DNA from: Lentisphaerota bacterium
GTDB lineage: Bacteria > Verrucomicrobiota > Lentisphaeria > Victivallales > Victivallaceae
Assembly (NCBI GenBank): GCA_015061745.1
Contig: SUWB01000010.1
Span: 1-64,000 of the forward strand
DNA: 64,000 nucleotides
Direction: 5' to 3'
In this document: positions 9,189 through 19,225 of the stretch, piece after piece
Position numbering within the stretch: position 1 is the stretch's first letter
Layout: each line of letters begins with the position of its first letter
Position numbers and translations under genes: made by a program
The notes under the pieces: model-generated
Database searches by the model: none
What the model saw: only the letters and a program-made list of their open reading frames with translations
What the model was told of the DNA's origin: nothing

Positions 9189-11216
9189 TTATTTCAATGC
9201 CGTATCAACGATTTTTTCCTTGACTTTGTCCACATACATATTGCCGAGATGCCCTCCTCTGGCAAACCAGATCATCTTTTTTCCAAAATTGCGGTTCAGC
9301 CAGCGGCGGTGTTCCGGAGCAAGCAGCGGGTCATCCCAGGTATGGATCACCCGGACGTCAGGATTCTTCCGCATATTGGAAAACTTGCGCAAATCGCCCT
9401 GATCCAGGAGATAATCCAGAGACTTGCCGGGGAACTGGGGGGCAACAAAACGTTCTGAATATTCTTTGAAACTGACTTTGTCAAGTTCCAGATAAAGTTT
9501 GTTGCGCCTGCCCCATTTGTAAGGAGTCTTGACAGGAAGCTTCATACCGCTGCGGCTGGCCTCAAAGAGTATATGCCGCAGAGGAAGCCTGAAATAAAGT
9601 CCTGCCGCAAACCGGCCGGCTTCTTCCCCGGGTTCAAAGAGGGGGAACGGTCCCTTTTTCAAAAGTTTATCCTCAAGACTCCGGGCAGTGAGAAGTCTTC
9701 CTGCCGTCTCGGCAAGAAGATCGAAAGTCTCTTTTTCGCTCCATTTGCTTCCTGCGGTTGAAAGAGTGTCCGCCACCCGGGAGGCATAAGCAAGAGAAAC
9801 AGGAGGATTGATCGCAAGAAAACGCTCAATATGAAGCCGTGGGTCTTTATATTCCATATCCGCGAGCTTGAGTGTATAGAGGCCGCCGAAACTGTATCCG
9901 GCAAGAATCAGCCGGGGAGATTCTTCAACCAGATCTTTTTCCTCAAGAAGTTTGACCGCAGTAAGGAGCACTTCCCGTAAAAGAGCACTGTCATACTCCA
10001 CATTTCCGGGCAGCTTTCCTGAACGGCTCTGCTCCATAAAGGAGCCTGAAAAAGCACAATCGAAGGTCAGAACTGAACAATTTTTCTTGTAAAAACTCTC
10101 AGCCAATGCCATTGTGGAAGCTCCATTGAAGCTGCCCCCCACACCGGGCAGGATCACCACAAGAACAGGCTCCGGCTGCACTTTTTCCGGATCTGAACGG
10201 TCAAGAGCTTTGGCTTTCCAGAAACCGCAGGTCACCTCGCCGCCTCCGGCAGTGGGGACGTAGACTTTTTTCATATCGTTGGCAAAATCGCTGTTGAAAA
10301 TCGAAAGCGGCATATACCACCAGTCATCTCGTCTTTCAGGCTGCCACAAAACCGTTCTGAGAGTGGAAACAACAGGCGAACTGACACCGAATTCCGGCAG
10401 ATCGCACCATTCGCCTCTGATCCCTGCGGGAGCTTTGAAAGGAGGTGTTTTTTTCTGCACAGGAACAAAAAATTCTTTCAGCCGGTCGCCGCTTTTATAC
10501 GTCCAGAGACGGTTTTGCAGTTCCCGGCGCAGCACCATCGCCTCACGGTAACTCTTGTAAGGATCTCCGGCTCCGGAAACGACGCCGCTGTAAAGAGCCT
10601 GAGCCACAATGGCCTGATTGAGCATAACCACACTGGAATAGGGAATATAGGTCTTGGCATCAAAGGCGTAATCAAAGATGAATCCCGCCGCATCACGCAC
10701 ATTCACCCGGGGAAGAAAAGGCAGAATAAAGGTACATCCGGGGTCGATGCCCCAGGTATGAAAGGTCTGCCCGAAGTCGGAATCAGTAGAGTAGAGCCCG
10801 AACCAGTACTGTCCCACATCAAAAAGTCCGCCGATCCCCAACGTGGAATTGGCAAGAAAACGCAGAAATTCGTGCCCTGCCCCCCGCCATTCAGCCCGGA
10901 GCAGCACGCTGAAAAAGCGGGCCGGAAACTCCAGATTCAGACAAAGATTGTTGATGCACTTGATGACCGGCCGGGGCAGGATCGACGTATACACCCGGCC
11001 GATCCAATCCACAGGATACTCCATAATAACGTGCTGCACGGTAAAAAGAGTTCTGTTAAAGGGTTCAATGGGATCTGTTCCGGCAGCTTTATTTTCCAGT
11101 TCCGACAAAGTCCAGGGGGTATTCCGGGGCTTTTCATCCAAAGGAGTGCGGCAGCCATTCAAAAGCAGCAGAGCAAAACAGCAAAGTACAAAGGTTGAAA
11201 GAAATCTTTTTTTCAT
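9189..11216 (-). CDS. Lipoprotein: MlaA-like domain fused to a YheT-like alpha/beta hydrolase
   Basis: A signal peptide with lipobox LNGC gives a lipid-anchored protein of about 675 residues. Residues about 45-245 match MlaA/VacJ: DPIEPFNRTLF, FLANSTLGIGGLFDVG and DFGQTFHTWGIDPG, the outer-membrane component that removes misplaced phospholipids. From about residue 340 an alpha/beta hydrolase follows. It has VVILPGVGGSFNGAS as the oxyanion strand, the nucleophile elbow GYSFGG, an acid in IHTWDDPL and a terminal His in GGHLG, resembling YheT/EMB8 enzymes. The triad appears complete. The ATG at 11216 gives the best signal peptide; an ATG at 11234 adds six residues. I infer a phospholipid-handling enzyme; the fusion is unusual. 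Confidence 0.82.
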   Translation of the reverse strand: MKKRFLSTFVLCCFALLLLNGCRTPLDEKPRNTPWTLSELENKAAGTDPIEPFNRTLFTVQHVIMEYPVDWIGRVYTSILPRPVIKCINNLCLNLEFPARFFSVLLRAEWRGAGHEFLRFLANSTLGIGGLFDVGQYWFGLYSTDSDFGQTFHTWGIDPGCTFILPFLPRVNVRDAAGFIFDYAFDAKTYIPYSSVVMLNQAIVAQALYSGVVSGAGDPYKSYREAMVLRRELQNRLWTYKSGDRLKEFFVPVQKKTPPFKAPAGIRGEWCDLPEFGVSSPVVSTLRTVLWQPERRDDWWYMPLSIFNSDFANDMKKVYVPTAGGGEVTCGFWKAKALDRSDPEKVQPEPVLVVILPGVGGSFNGASTMALAESFYKKNCSVLTFDCAFSGSFMEQSRSGKLPGNVEYDSALLREVLLTAVKLLEEKDLVEESPRLILAGYSFGGLYTLKLADMEYKDPRLHIERFLAINPPVSLAYASRVADTLSTAGSKWSEKETFDLLAETAGRLLTARSLEDKLLKKGPFPLFEPGEEAGRFAAGLYFRLPLRHILFEASRSGMKLPVKTPYKWGRRNKLYLELDKVSFKEYSERFVAPQFPGKSLDYLLDQGDLRKFSNMRKNPDVRVIHTWDDPLLAPEHRRWLNRNFGKKMIWFARGGHLGNMYVDKVKEKIVDTALK

Positions 11217-11260
11217 AATATAACTATCTGACATTCCGCAAAATATTGTTCAAGTGTAAG

Positions 11261-11289
11261 AATATAGCTCTTGTACCTGTAAAAGTCAA
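11261..11289 (-). promoter_or_regulatory. Promoter of the MlaA-hydrolase gene
   Basis: Minus strand TTGACT (11289-11284), a 17-base spacer and TATATT (11266-11261), about 45 bases upstream of the chosen start. Confidence 0.65.
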
Positions 11290-11304
11290 ACCTTTCCCGC
11301 ACAA

Positions 11305-11343
11305 AAAAAGTGCAAAAACACCATATAAAGCGTTTTTTGCACT
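11305..11343 (-). terminator. Terminator after the 1182-residue secreted protein gene
   Basis: Minus strand AGTGCAAAAA and TTTTTGCACT form an extended stem followed by a run of seven T. It lies about 20 bases past the stop at 11362. Confidence 0.8.
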
Positions 11344-11361
11344 GTAAGAACTGAAAAAAAA

Positions 11362-14300
11362 TCAGTAGACTTTGATCTCGGTTCTGAAACTCACACTCCC
11401 TCCGGGAGCAATGGTCAGAGGCTTGTAGAAAGGCTCGCAGGTGGCGGCGAAAAGATCCGGTGTATCCCAGACAGCCACACCTCCGAAACAAGAAGCGGGC
11501 AGCAGTGTGATCTGCATAGACTTTCCTTTGGCTGATTTGAATTTCAGCACATTTCCCTGAACAAAGATCGAGGGATTTTTCACCAAAAAGATCCGGCGGA
11601 TAACTGCTTCGGAAGCACCGTCGATATCTTTTTTGTAGAAACTGTATCCGTGGGGACGGTTGATCTTTTTACCGCCGATTTCCATATAACCGCCATTTTT
11701 ATTGTTCCAGGCAGAAGGCATAAAATACCAGCGGAATCCCACATCATTCATAGAGATCTCGGTGGGATTGGTCACGATCGTTTCCACCGTCAAAGAACTC
11801 AAATCCTTTGAAAAAGTGAGGATCCGTTTGAATTTTGCTCCAACCAGAGCAGGATAATTCCGCCCGGAAGTAACACATTCTCCGGCAATACGCACCCCTT
11901 GAGAAGTTATTTTCTGCTCCGTCACCCGGTAGGCGTTAAAAGATTGCATACCGTTTTTACCGGGACTCCAGAAACAGCTCATCGAAAATCTGCTTTCTGC
12001 CTGAGGGGCTCCGTCGACGATCCATTGAGTCACAACAAGCCCCCGGGGATCGAGAGTCACACTATTTTTCCCGGCACTGATCTGCAGCTGATTTTTGCCT
12101 TTGGGATCAATGACTTTACAGCTGATTTTTCCATCTTTGAGAGCTTTCCACTCGCCGAAATCGTTTTCGCTCATCAATGCTTTATCCCGGGCAGCTTCGG
12201 CATCGGCAGCAGCTTTGTTGGCTTTATTGAGAAAACGTTTCTGCTTTTCCAGATCGGCAGCCGTCAGCTGAGGGACAGCAGAAGGAGCATCGCAAAGAGC
12301 AATTTCAAAGAAAACCCAGCGCAAAGCCCCGGCGTGGAGCAGAATACCCTTTCTCAAATCGCTGCCGTTGAAAAGTTTTCCCTGCGCTTTGGTAAACTGG
12401 CGGTTATAGGGAATTTCTTTGACAGAGTAGGTCTGCAAAGGCTTGAGCCCGGAAACGGAAAGTTTGAAAACCACATCTCCTTTTTCCCAGAAGTTGCCCA
12501 CAGCCACAAGATACTTTCCCTCTTTGGCAAAACTGACGGCTTGAAGGATATCGCTTGTTTTGATGTCAGGCATCATACGGGGGCTGATATTCTGAACAGG
12601 AGCAGGGAAAGGTGTCACAGGAGTGACTTTGGCGTTTTTCACCTTTTTGCCCCCCATTACATAATCTTCTGTAAGAGCAATCAAGCTGGAACTGCGTCCC
12701 AGCTCTCGCCAGAAACGGTGATCGTATCCTCTGGGGAAGAAATAAAGCTGAGAAGCATCGAATCCCGCAAGGAAGGCACTGATCTGATCCATTGCCATTC
12801 CTTCCGGCTGACCGAGGGCGGTAGTCCCCACCTGATTTCCGTGAGGCATCGCCAGAAGTTTTGCTCTTGTTCCGGGCAGAGACTTGACGTAATCCGTATG
12901 AGCACGACGGATCGTTTCCCAGAAACGCAGATAAGCCGCCTTTGAATATACATAAGGACGTTCGCCGATAAACCAGATGTAAGGACCCCAGACGTTGAGC
13001 CACTTGGTTTTTCCGGCATAGCAGTAGGGTGAATATTCTCCCTGTTCGGCATTGTAACGGGGGTACCGGATGATCTGGTCGGTTCCCACTTCGGGACACA
13101 TTCCCACCTCTTTGCCGCCGGCTTTCATAATTTCTTCGTGAAGCACAAGGATCATCTTTCCGTGCTGCCAGCCCCGGAACTTGATGGCCGTCTCACGATA
13201 TTTCCGGCCCAGCTGCAATTCTTTGGGCCAGACGGTGTTGATTTTTTCCGCAGGGATCTTGGCAAATTTGGCAAATTCCTTTTTGCAAGTATCACAGAAA
13301 CATCCCATATTACGGAAAGTGTAAGGCTCCCAGTTGGGCGTAAAACCGTCAAGTCCGGTAATTGCCTTTTTGACAGCGGGCACAACAACGTCGTAATAAT
13401 AAGGCGTTTTGAGGTAGATTGCAGCAGGACAAGTAGCATAAGCACCGCCATTGGCAACAGGACGTCCCAGCAGATCCCGGTAAATGGAATAGGAGGGCTT
13501 TTTATCATTTGGGACTCGCCCCACCCGGTATCCGTTGGCAAGGGCCCAGGGTTCACTTGTCACATATTTGACCCCGTATTTCCTGTAAAGCCGGGAATCT
13601 GCGGCAGAAAGAGAAGCAGTGATCCAGCGGGTACCGCTTTTTTCACTCACAAATCTGGCAAAACTTTCCACCGCAGCCGGGAATCGGCCGAACTGGATAT
13701 CTCCTGACACAGAACTGAAACCGGGAAGAAAACGCTTTGCCATAATCACTTTGGGCAGAGGCGGAGCAATGCGGATCGTGAAAGATTCTTTGTTGCTCAG
13801 GATGCCGCTTTTGTCAACAAGAGCAAGAGAACACTGCCAGGAACTTCCCGGTTTTCCTTTGCCGCACAGCATAATACCGGGAACGTTCCAACCGGTAAAT
13901 GCGTTATTGTTACGGACAGACAGAGGTATCTGAGTGGTCATCGGCAAAGTCCACTTTTTGTACTTTTTACCGTTGCAGAGAATATCTTTTGAACTCATCT
14001 TGCCGGTAAACAAGTTATTAACGCCCAATATCTCGACCTCGGCGGGCAATTCCATTTCAAGAGCGATCCGGTAATTTTTGAAAACCCCTTTGGGCAGCGT
14101 GTTCCGGATACGCATACTCATAATGGCAGGATCACCGGAAGCGAGAACAAAGGTATTGTCCAGCATCTTCATCGGAGTCACCTGGATGACCAGAGGAGCT
14201 TTGGCTTTTTCAACCTTTTCCAGATGAGCACTTCTGACCAGAGTCCTGCCGCAGCCGTCAGAACGGAACACCACATTCAGAGCCTTTGTCCCGGCGGGGA

Positions 14301-14910
14301 CAGTCAATTCTATGGTATTATTGCTCCAACCGGGCTGCGGGGGATAGCGGAACACCTGATAGGAACGGGTGTTTTTGCCTTTTTCGATTTCAGAAAGATA
14401 ATAGATCAGCACTGCCTGACTGGAAGTCGAAGAACCGATTTTCTGACTGCGGTACTGAAACGTCAGCCTGTAAATCCCGCCTTGAGCATCAGGCAGGGGA
14501 ACAGTCTGAGTTGCAGAGATGTAAAAAGCTGAAGCATTGGGCCCCATAAGCTGTTCCAAAGCAATGGGGCGGTTAAGATCCAGAGCACTTCTGCCGCCGT
14601 CAACGGTCGTACGGGCTTGAGAAATTTTACGGGCTTGAGCAAAATATTTTTTCTGATTCTCGGCTCCAAAGAGCCAGCACCCTTTTCGCCAGGTGCCGGT
14701 TCTTACCTTGGAGGGGACAAAGGCCTTACTGAAATCGCCGTCTTTCAATAAATTTTCCCCGCGGGGAGTTCCCCGGACATTGAAACGCTCAGCGGAAATT
14801 TTTTCCATTGGAAAAGTAACCCCGCCCCGGTGAAAACGTAAATCCCCTGCTGCCGCAGAAAAAATATTTGCGGCAGATAAGGCAACGATTAATAACTTAT
14901 AAAACTTCAT
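11362..14910 (-). CDS. Large secreted glycosidase-like protein, family not assigned
   Basis: A 1182-residue protein with a signal peptide (about residues 1-21, ending SAAAGD). The N-terminal 230 residues are beta-rich and resemble a carbohydrate-binding module. A middle region (about 390-780) looks like a glycosidase TIM barrel, with GFTPNWEPYTF (acidic residue at a strand end), the cysteine group CFCDTCKKEF and a second acidic strand, MCPEVGTDQ. The C-terminal 250 residues are again beta-rich. Cysteine clusters of this kind occur in GH42-type enzymes, where they bind zinc; that comparison is from memory. Secretion and architecture point to extracellular polysaccharide breakdown. The substrate is unknown. 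Confidence 0.7.
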   Translation of the reverse strand: MKFYKLLIVALSAANIFSAAAGDLRFHRGGVTFPMEKISAERFNVRGTPRGENLLKDGDFSKAFVPSKVRTGTWRKGCWLFGAENQKKYFAQARKISQARTTVDGGRSALDLNRPIALEQLMGPNASAFYISATQTVPLPDAQGGIYRLTFQYRSQKIGSSTSSQAVLIYYLSEIEKGKNTRSYQVFRYPPQPGWSNNTIELTVPAGTKALNVVFRSDGCGRTLVRSAHLEKVEKAKAPLVIQVTPMKMLDNTFVLASGDPAIMSMRIRNTLPKGVFKNYRIALEMELPAEVEILGVNNLFTGKMSSKDILCNGKKYKKWTLPMTTQIPLSVRNNNAFTGWNVPGIMLCGKGKPGSSWQCSLALVDKSGILSNKESFTIRIAPPLPKVIMAKRFLPGFSSVSGDIQFGRFPAAVESFARFVSEKSGTRWITASLSAADSRLYRKYGVKYVTSEPWALANGYRVGRVPNDKKPSYSIYRDLLGRPVANGGAYATCPAAIYLKTPYYYDVVVPAVKKAITGLDGFTPNWEPYTFRNMGCFCDTCKKEFAKFAKIPAEKINTVWPKELQLGRKYRETAIKFRGWQHGKMILVLHEEIMKAGGKEVGMCPEVGTDQIIRYPRYNAEQGEYSPYCYAGKTKWLNVWGPYIWFIGERPYVYSKAAYLRFWETIRRAHTDYVKSLPGTRAKLLAMPHGNQVGTTALGQPEGMAMDQISAFLAGFDASQLYFFPRGYDHRFWRELGRSSSLIALTEDYVMGGKKVKNAKVTPVTPFPAPVQNISPRMMPDIKTSDILQAVSFAKEGKYLVAVGNFWEKGDVVFKLSVSGLKPLQTYSVKEIPYNRQFTKAQGKLFNGSDLRKGILLHAGALRWVFFEIALCDAPSAVPQLTAADLEKQKRFLNKANKAAADAEAARDKALMSENDFGEWKALKDGKISCKVIDPKGKNQLQISAGKNSVTLDPRGLVVTQWIVDGAPQAESRFSMSCFWSPGKNGMQSFNAYRVTEQKITSQGVRIAGECVTSGRNYPALVGAKFKRILTFSKDLSSLTVETIVTNPTEISMNDVGFRWYFMPSAWNNKNGGYMEIGGKKINRPHGYSFYKKDIDGASEAVIRRIFLVKNPSIFVQGNVLKFKSAKGKSMQITLLPASCFGGVAVWDTPDLFAATCEPFYKPLTIAPGGSVSFRTEIKVY

Positions 14911-14961
14911 AATCCATTCTCATTATTTTCTTGCCTTAATCTGCTGCAGGATGCCGCAAAT

Positions 14962-15255
14962 TCAGGCTGTTTTTTCCATAAGGAGCAGTGCCTCACGCCC
15001 CGGCATTCCAACGCTTACGCCGCATTTGGCAGCTTCAGGGCTGAGATCAGCCACAGGAGCGTTGAGCACCTCATCAATGGTGCTCACCCCCCGGACAATG
15101 GCAAAGCGGTCCTGCATTTTTTCAGCCGCAGCCATTGAAAAGTAACCGCATCCCAGATTGGCCTTCTGCCCCTGGATCAGCAGTATAACGCTGTTGGCCG
15201 TGGGGAGAAGAACCGTTTTAAAAGAGATACCTTCAACAAGGACAGTATCTGTCAT
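14962..15255 (-). CDS. DUF1805 family protein
   Basis: A 97-residue cytoplasmic protein with the family's core: [20 protein letters not shown], then [25 protein letters not shown], where the Cys-Gly-Tyr and RGV motifs are diagnostic (compare Bacillus YunC). Function of the family is not established. The ATG overlaps the purT stop by four bases, so it is co-translated with purT; a link to purine or formate metabolism would be guesswork. Confidence 0.8.
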   Translation of the reverse strand: MTDTVLVEGISFKTVLLPTANSVILLIQGQKANLGCGYFSMAAAEKMQDRFAIVRGVSTIDEVLNAPVADLSPEAAKCGVSVGMPGREALLLMEKTA

Positions 15256-16424
15256 AACTCCACCTTGACCTTGTCACGCATAGCCATAACCTTGCCAAGA
15301 GCTTCCTGAACATTCTCACCCCGGGCAAGACAAACACCAAGACGGCGGTGTCCCCGGAGTTCGCCTTTGCCGAAAAGACGGACATCGGTCAGAGGCTCGC
15401 ACAAAGCTTCGCGGATATCAAAAGAAACAGAACTGGAGTTGCCGTCCACCACAATAGCCTTGGAGGCAGCGGGACCATAGAAGTCAATGGGAGGAATGGG
15501 CAGACCGAGAACAGCACGGGCGTGAAGATCAAATTCAGACAGATTCTGAGAGATCATCGTCACCATACCGGTATCGTGGGGACGGGGGCTGACTTCACTG
15601 AAAATAGCCTGATCGCCTTTAATAAAGATCTCGACACCGAAAATTCCCTGACCGCCCAGAGCAGCAGTAATAGCACCGGCGATCTGACGGGCCTGACGTT
15701 TGGCTTCAAGACTCATTTCCTGAGGCTGCCAGGATTCCTGATAGTCGCCGTTGACCTGATGATGTCCGATAGGTTCGCAGAAAATCGTTCCGCTGACGCT
15801 GCGGACGGTCAACTGAGTGATTTCATAATCAAAATCCACAAAACCTTCCACGATGACCCGTCCGGCACCGGCGCGGCCGCCTTCCTGAGAGACCCGCCAG
15901 GCTTCGTCGATGTCAGCTTCGCTCTTGACGGTGCTCTGACCGTGGCCGGAAGAACTCATAATAGGTTTGACCACACAGGGGATGCCGATGCGTTTGACAG
16001 CTTCAACATATTCTTCGTATGTACCGGCGAACTCATAAGGAGAGGTGGGCAGATTGAGTTTTTCGGCGGCAAGACGGCGGATGCCTTCACGGTTCATTGT
16101 CAGCAAAGCGGCATTGGCAGTGGGGATGACCCGGTAGCCCTCTTTTTCAAGTTCCACCAGAGTGGGAGTGGCAATGGCTTCCACTTCGGGAACGATGTAG
16201 TCAGGTTTTTCCAGTTCGATCACCCGGCGGAGTTCTGCTCCGTCAAGCATATTGATAACGTGGCTGCGGTGAGCAACCTGCATACCGGGAGCGTTGGGAT
16301 AACGGTCAACGGCAATGGTTTCCACACCGAGACGCTGCATAGCAATAACGACTTCACGGCCCAATTCACCGGCACCGCAAAAAAGCACTTTGGTGGCTGA
16401 AGGGGTCAAAGCTGTTCCGATCAT
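15252..16424 (-). CDS. purT: Formate-dependent phosphoribosylglycinamide formyltransferase
   Basis: PurT makes formylglycinamide ribonucleotide from GAR, formate and ATP, the folate-independent alternative to PurN in purine synthesis. The 390-residue ATP-grasp protein has the N-terminal [15 protein letters not shown] nucleotide-fold motif, the P-loop-like [37 protein letters not shown] for metal binding and a C-terminal [13 protein letters not shown]-type end. Length matches E. coli PurT (392). It is coupled to the downstream DUF1805 gene. Use of formate suits a fermentative anaerobe. Confidence 0.96.
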   Translation of the reverse strand: MIGTALTPSATKVLFCGAGELGREVVIAMQRLGVETIAVDRYPNAPGMQVAHRSHVINMLDGAELRRVIELEKPDYIVPEVEAIATPTLVELEKEGYRVIPTANAALLTMNREGIRRLAAEKLNLPTSPYEFAGTYEEYVEAVKRIGIPCVVKPIMSSSGHGQSTVKSEADIDEAWRVSQEGGRAGAGRVIVEGFVDFDYEITQLTVRSVSGTIFCEPIGHHQVNGDYQESWQPQEMSLEAKRQARQIAGAITAALGGQGIFGVEIFIKGDQAIFSEVSPRPHDTGMVTMISQNLSEFDLHARAVLGLPIPPIDFYGPAASKAIVVDGNSSSVSFDIREALCEPLTDVRLFGKGELRGHRRLGVCLARGENVQEALGKVMAMRDKVKVEL

Positions 16425-16491
16425 AGTTCAAGTTCCTTTCTGTTTTGTCACTTGATTTTTGTTTTTCTGTAAAATAAATTATTATAGCGTA

Positions 16492-17346
16492 TCAATTCAG
16501 AATACACCAGCAAGAAATTCCTGCGGGGAGTACTTTTCCGGTACTTTCGGGGATCGTCATTTCTTCCCCTTCCACCCGGCACTCGCCAAAAATATCCCTG
16601 ACCATCCGGGAAAAGACCTCAAGAGAAAATCCGGGGGAATGGCAGCTCAACACCAGATTGAAAGGCCGCTCCGGATCACGGAGTTCCCGGCAGCACTCAA
16701 GAAGCCGGGGCAAATCGGTTTCAATCTTCCAGACCTGACCGGAACTTCCCCGTCCGAAACTGGGGGGATCAAGAGCGATCAAATCATAACGGCTGCCCCG
16801 CCGCACCTCGCGGTTGATGAATTTTTTAACATCATCGGTGATCCAGCGGATCACGTTGGGCACCTGGGGATTGAGAAGCATATTTTCCTGTCCCCATTCG
16901 TTCATTCCCCGGGCAGCATCCAGATGACACACCCGGGCACCGCCCGCAGCCATTGCCATTGAACCGATGCCGGAGTACCCAAAGAGGTTGAGTCCGTTTT
17001 TGAAATTTCCTTTGCGGAACCGTTCCCAGTTCCGGTATTGTTCAGCAAAAAAGCCCAGATGTCCGAAATTGGTAGGTTTCATTTTCAACGTGAATCCGGC
17101 ATATTCCACCAGCCACGATTCGGGGAGACGTTTTCTGAAATCCCATTTTCCGCCGCCGGAATTGTCCCGGGTAAAAACAGCGTGAGCAGCATTCCATTCA
17201 CTTTCGTCAAGGCTGGGTGACCAGAAAGCATTAAGCGCAGGTCTCACCAGACGGTAAGGACCTACCTGTTCCAATTTTTTCAGATTGCCGCTGTCAAGAA
17301 GACGATAGGGCAAAGGAGAATTGTTTTTTGTCTCTTTATTATTCAT
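16492..17346 (-). CDS. RlmI-like class I SAM-dependent methyltransferase
   Basis: A 284-residue protein with the Rossmann methyltransferase core. GLNLFGYSGIGSMAMAAGGA is the SAM-binding motif I, VCHLDAARGMNEW is motif II, and LIALDPPSFGRG is the catalytic DPPSF motif IV typical of RlmI/RlmK-type rRNA methyltransferases. It lacks the N-terminal PUA domain of E. coli RlmI (396 residues), so the exact target is uncertain. It is followed by purT with about 67 bases between. Confidence 0.82.
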   Translation of the reverse strand: MNNKETKNNSPLPYRLLDSGNLKKLEQVGPYRLVRPALNAFWSPSLDESEWNAAHAVFTRDNSGGGKWDFRKRLPESWLVEYAGFTLKMKPTNFGHLGFFAEQYRNWERFRKGNFKNGLNLFGYSGIGSMAMAAGGARVCHLDAARGMNEWGQENMLLNPQVPNVIRWITDDVKKFINREVRRGSRYDLIALDPPSFGRGSSGQVWKIETDLPRLLECCRELRDPERPFNLVLSCHSPGFSLEVFSRMVRDIFGECRVEGEEMTIPESTGKVLPAGISCWCILN

Positions 17347-17369
17347 AAGTTTTTCAATATACTTCTGTG

Positions 17370-18554
17370 TTATTGTGCCTGATCCCGATAGATGATCTCG
17401 CCGCCCCGGACAGTCATAAGCACCCGGTTGGTTTTCATTTCAAAAATGGCAAGATCCGCCCGGCGGGTGGGAAGCAGAACGCCCCGGTCATCAAATCCGA
17501 ACACCCGTGCCGGGTTGGCAGTCACACTCTGTGCGGCATCGTTTTCGCTCAGATGTCCGCAGCTCATAAGGCTGTGCCAACCGGTATCAAGCATTGATGA
17601 ACTGCCGGCGAGAGTACCTTCTTCTGTCTGCGAAAGTCCGTCGCGGACAACAATTTTTGCAGGACCGATGGTGTAAATCCCATTAGGCATTCCCGAAGCC
17701 ATCGTGCCGTCGCTGATACCGATAAGGCGGTTGACCCGTTTGCAGCGGCAGACCAGATCCACGATCCGGGGATGCACGTGAACACCGTCAATAATCAATT
17801 CCACCGTCACCCTGCGATCAGTGAGTGCGATACCGATAAGTCCGATATCCCGCTGATGCAGAGAGGACATACCATTAAAAAGATGTGTACAGTAACGGGC
17901 TCCGGCATCAACCGCCCGGAGAGCGGAAAATTCATCAGCACAACTGTGTCCCATTGCGGGCATCACATTGTTTTCGCACAGAAGCTCAATCAGTTTGTCA
18001 GCCCCCGGCAATTCAGGAGCGAATGTCATCAGTTTGACCAATTCGCCGCCGGCACTGAGCAGTTCCCGGGCGAACCCGAGATCTATCTGCGACAGAAATT
18101 CTGCAGGCTGGGCACCGCATTTATCAGGATTGAGAAAGGGGCCCTCAATATTGATACCGATGGGTTCAGCTCCGGACACGGGCTTTTTCATTTCAGCGGC
18201 GAGAAGTTCCAGATTTTTCAGCATCCGCGTTTTGTCATCTGCCACTACGGTCGGAAAAAAGCCGGTAACGCCCCGGCTGCACAAGATCGCACACATAGAG
18301 GAAAAGGGATTCACTGACTCCCCGACTGACGAACAGTCAAAACCTCCGGCACCGTGAATATGGGTGTCAATAAATCCGGGAGTGATATAGGCATCAGGGA
18401 AATCATATACCTCGATTTCCTTTTCCATCCGGAATCCTGAAATCCCCCCTACGGCAAGAATGGAACTGTTTTCTGCAAGCAGCGCACCGTTAGCTATACT
18501 CTGCTCGGGAGTAATAAGCTTTTTAGCGCAGAACATTCTCCTGATTCGTGCCAT
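17370..18554 (-). CDS. nagA: N-acetylglucosamine-6-phosphate deacetylase
   Basis: NagA removes the acetyl group of GlcNAc-6-phosphate, feeding amino sugars from glycans or recycled wall into glycolysis or UDP-GlcNAc synthesis. The 394-residue amidohydrolase shows the HxH metal motif in DTHIHGAGGFD, the metal Glu in INIEGPF, AMGHSCAD, THLFNGMSSL, the catalytic region GVHVHPR and the late Asp in GISDGTMAS. Length is normal. It lies two bases after pgsA, so rimO-pgsA-nagA is probably one transcript. No nagB is visible here. Confidence 0.95.
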   Translation of the reverse strand: MARIRRMFCAKKLITPEQSIANGALLAENSSILAVGGISGFRMEKEIEVYDFPDAYITPGFIDTHIHGAGGFDCSSVGESVNPFSSMCAILCSRGVTGFFPTVVADDKTRMLKNLELLAAEMKKPVSGAEPIGINIEGPFLNPDKCGAQPAEFLSQIDLGFARELLSAGGELVKLMTFAPELPGADKLIELLCENNVMPAMGHSCADEFSALRAVDAGARYCTHLFNGMSSLHQRDIGLIGIALTDRRVTVELIIDGVHVHPRIVDLVCRCKRVNRLIGISDGTMASGMPNGIYTIGPAKIVVRDGLSQTEEGTLAGSSSMLDTGWHSLMSCGHLSENDAAQSVTANPARVFGFDDRGVLLPTRRADLAIFEMKTNRVLMTVRGGEIIYRDQAQ

Positions 18555-18556
18555 AA

Positions 18557-19189
18557 TCAGTTATTTTCTCCTTTTTCCGCCCGTTCCAAAAAAAGATGGC
18601 GGTATTTGATAAAATATCCGGCTCCGGACAGAACCGTTACCAGGACGATACTCCACAAGTAGGCAAGCCACACATACCAGAGACGGACACCCCACCACTG
18701 GGCATTCTGCAGATAATTGACACCGCCATCCATCACCCAGGCAAAACCGGCAATGGCGAGCATAATCATTTGCAGTGCGGTTTTCAATTTTCCCCAGCGG
18801 TCGGCAGAAATGACGACCTGCTTTTTGGCAGCAAGGGTACGCAGTCCCGTAACCATAAATTCCCGGCAGAGCACCAGCACGGCGATAAAGGCAGGCATCA
18901 GATCGAACTCGATTGCCATAAGCATAGTACCGGTCACAAAAATCTTGTCGGCAAGGGGATCCATAAGGGCTCCGAAATCACTGACGATGTTGAATTTCCG
19001 GGCAAGATAACCGTCCAGCAAATCGGTAACTCCCGCCAGAATGACGAGAATATAAGCGATCCAGCGTAAAAGATACATCTGATCGGTGCTTTTGCCAAAA
19101 TAATAAGGATCGGCAAGGGTTGCCATCAGGACAAAAACCAACACCAGCACGATACGGCTGACAGTTAAGATATTCGGAACGTTTTTCAT
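18557..19189 (-). CDS. pgsA: CDP-diacylglycerol-glycerol-3-phosphate 3-phosphatidyltransferase
   Basis: PgsA makes phosphatidylglycerol phosphate at the inner membrane, the committed step to acidic phospholipids. The CDP-alcohol phosphotransferase signature is present: DLLDGYLARKFN then FGALMDPLADK, with the expected Asp spacing, plus about five membrane segments. The ATG at 19189 gives about 210 residues and begins MKNVPNILTVSR, as in the family; a GTG at 19201 would add four. It follows rimO closely. Confidence 0.93.
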   Translation of the reverse strand: MKNVPNILTVSRIVLVLVFVLMATLADPYYFGKSTDQMYLLRWIAYILVILAGVTDLLDGYLARKFNIVSDFGALMDPLADKIFVTGTMLMAIEFDLMPAFIAVLVLCREFMVTGLRTLAAKKQVVISADRWGKLKTALQMIMLAIAGFAWVMDGGVNYLQNAQWWGVRLWYVWLAYLWSIVLVTVLSGAGYFIKYRHLFLERAEKGENN

Positions 19190-19225
19190 TGTTTCAACCA
19201 CTTTTTTTCTGTTCTGAAACCTTTT

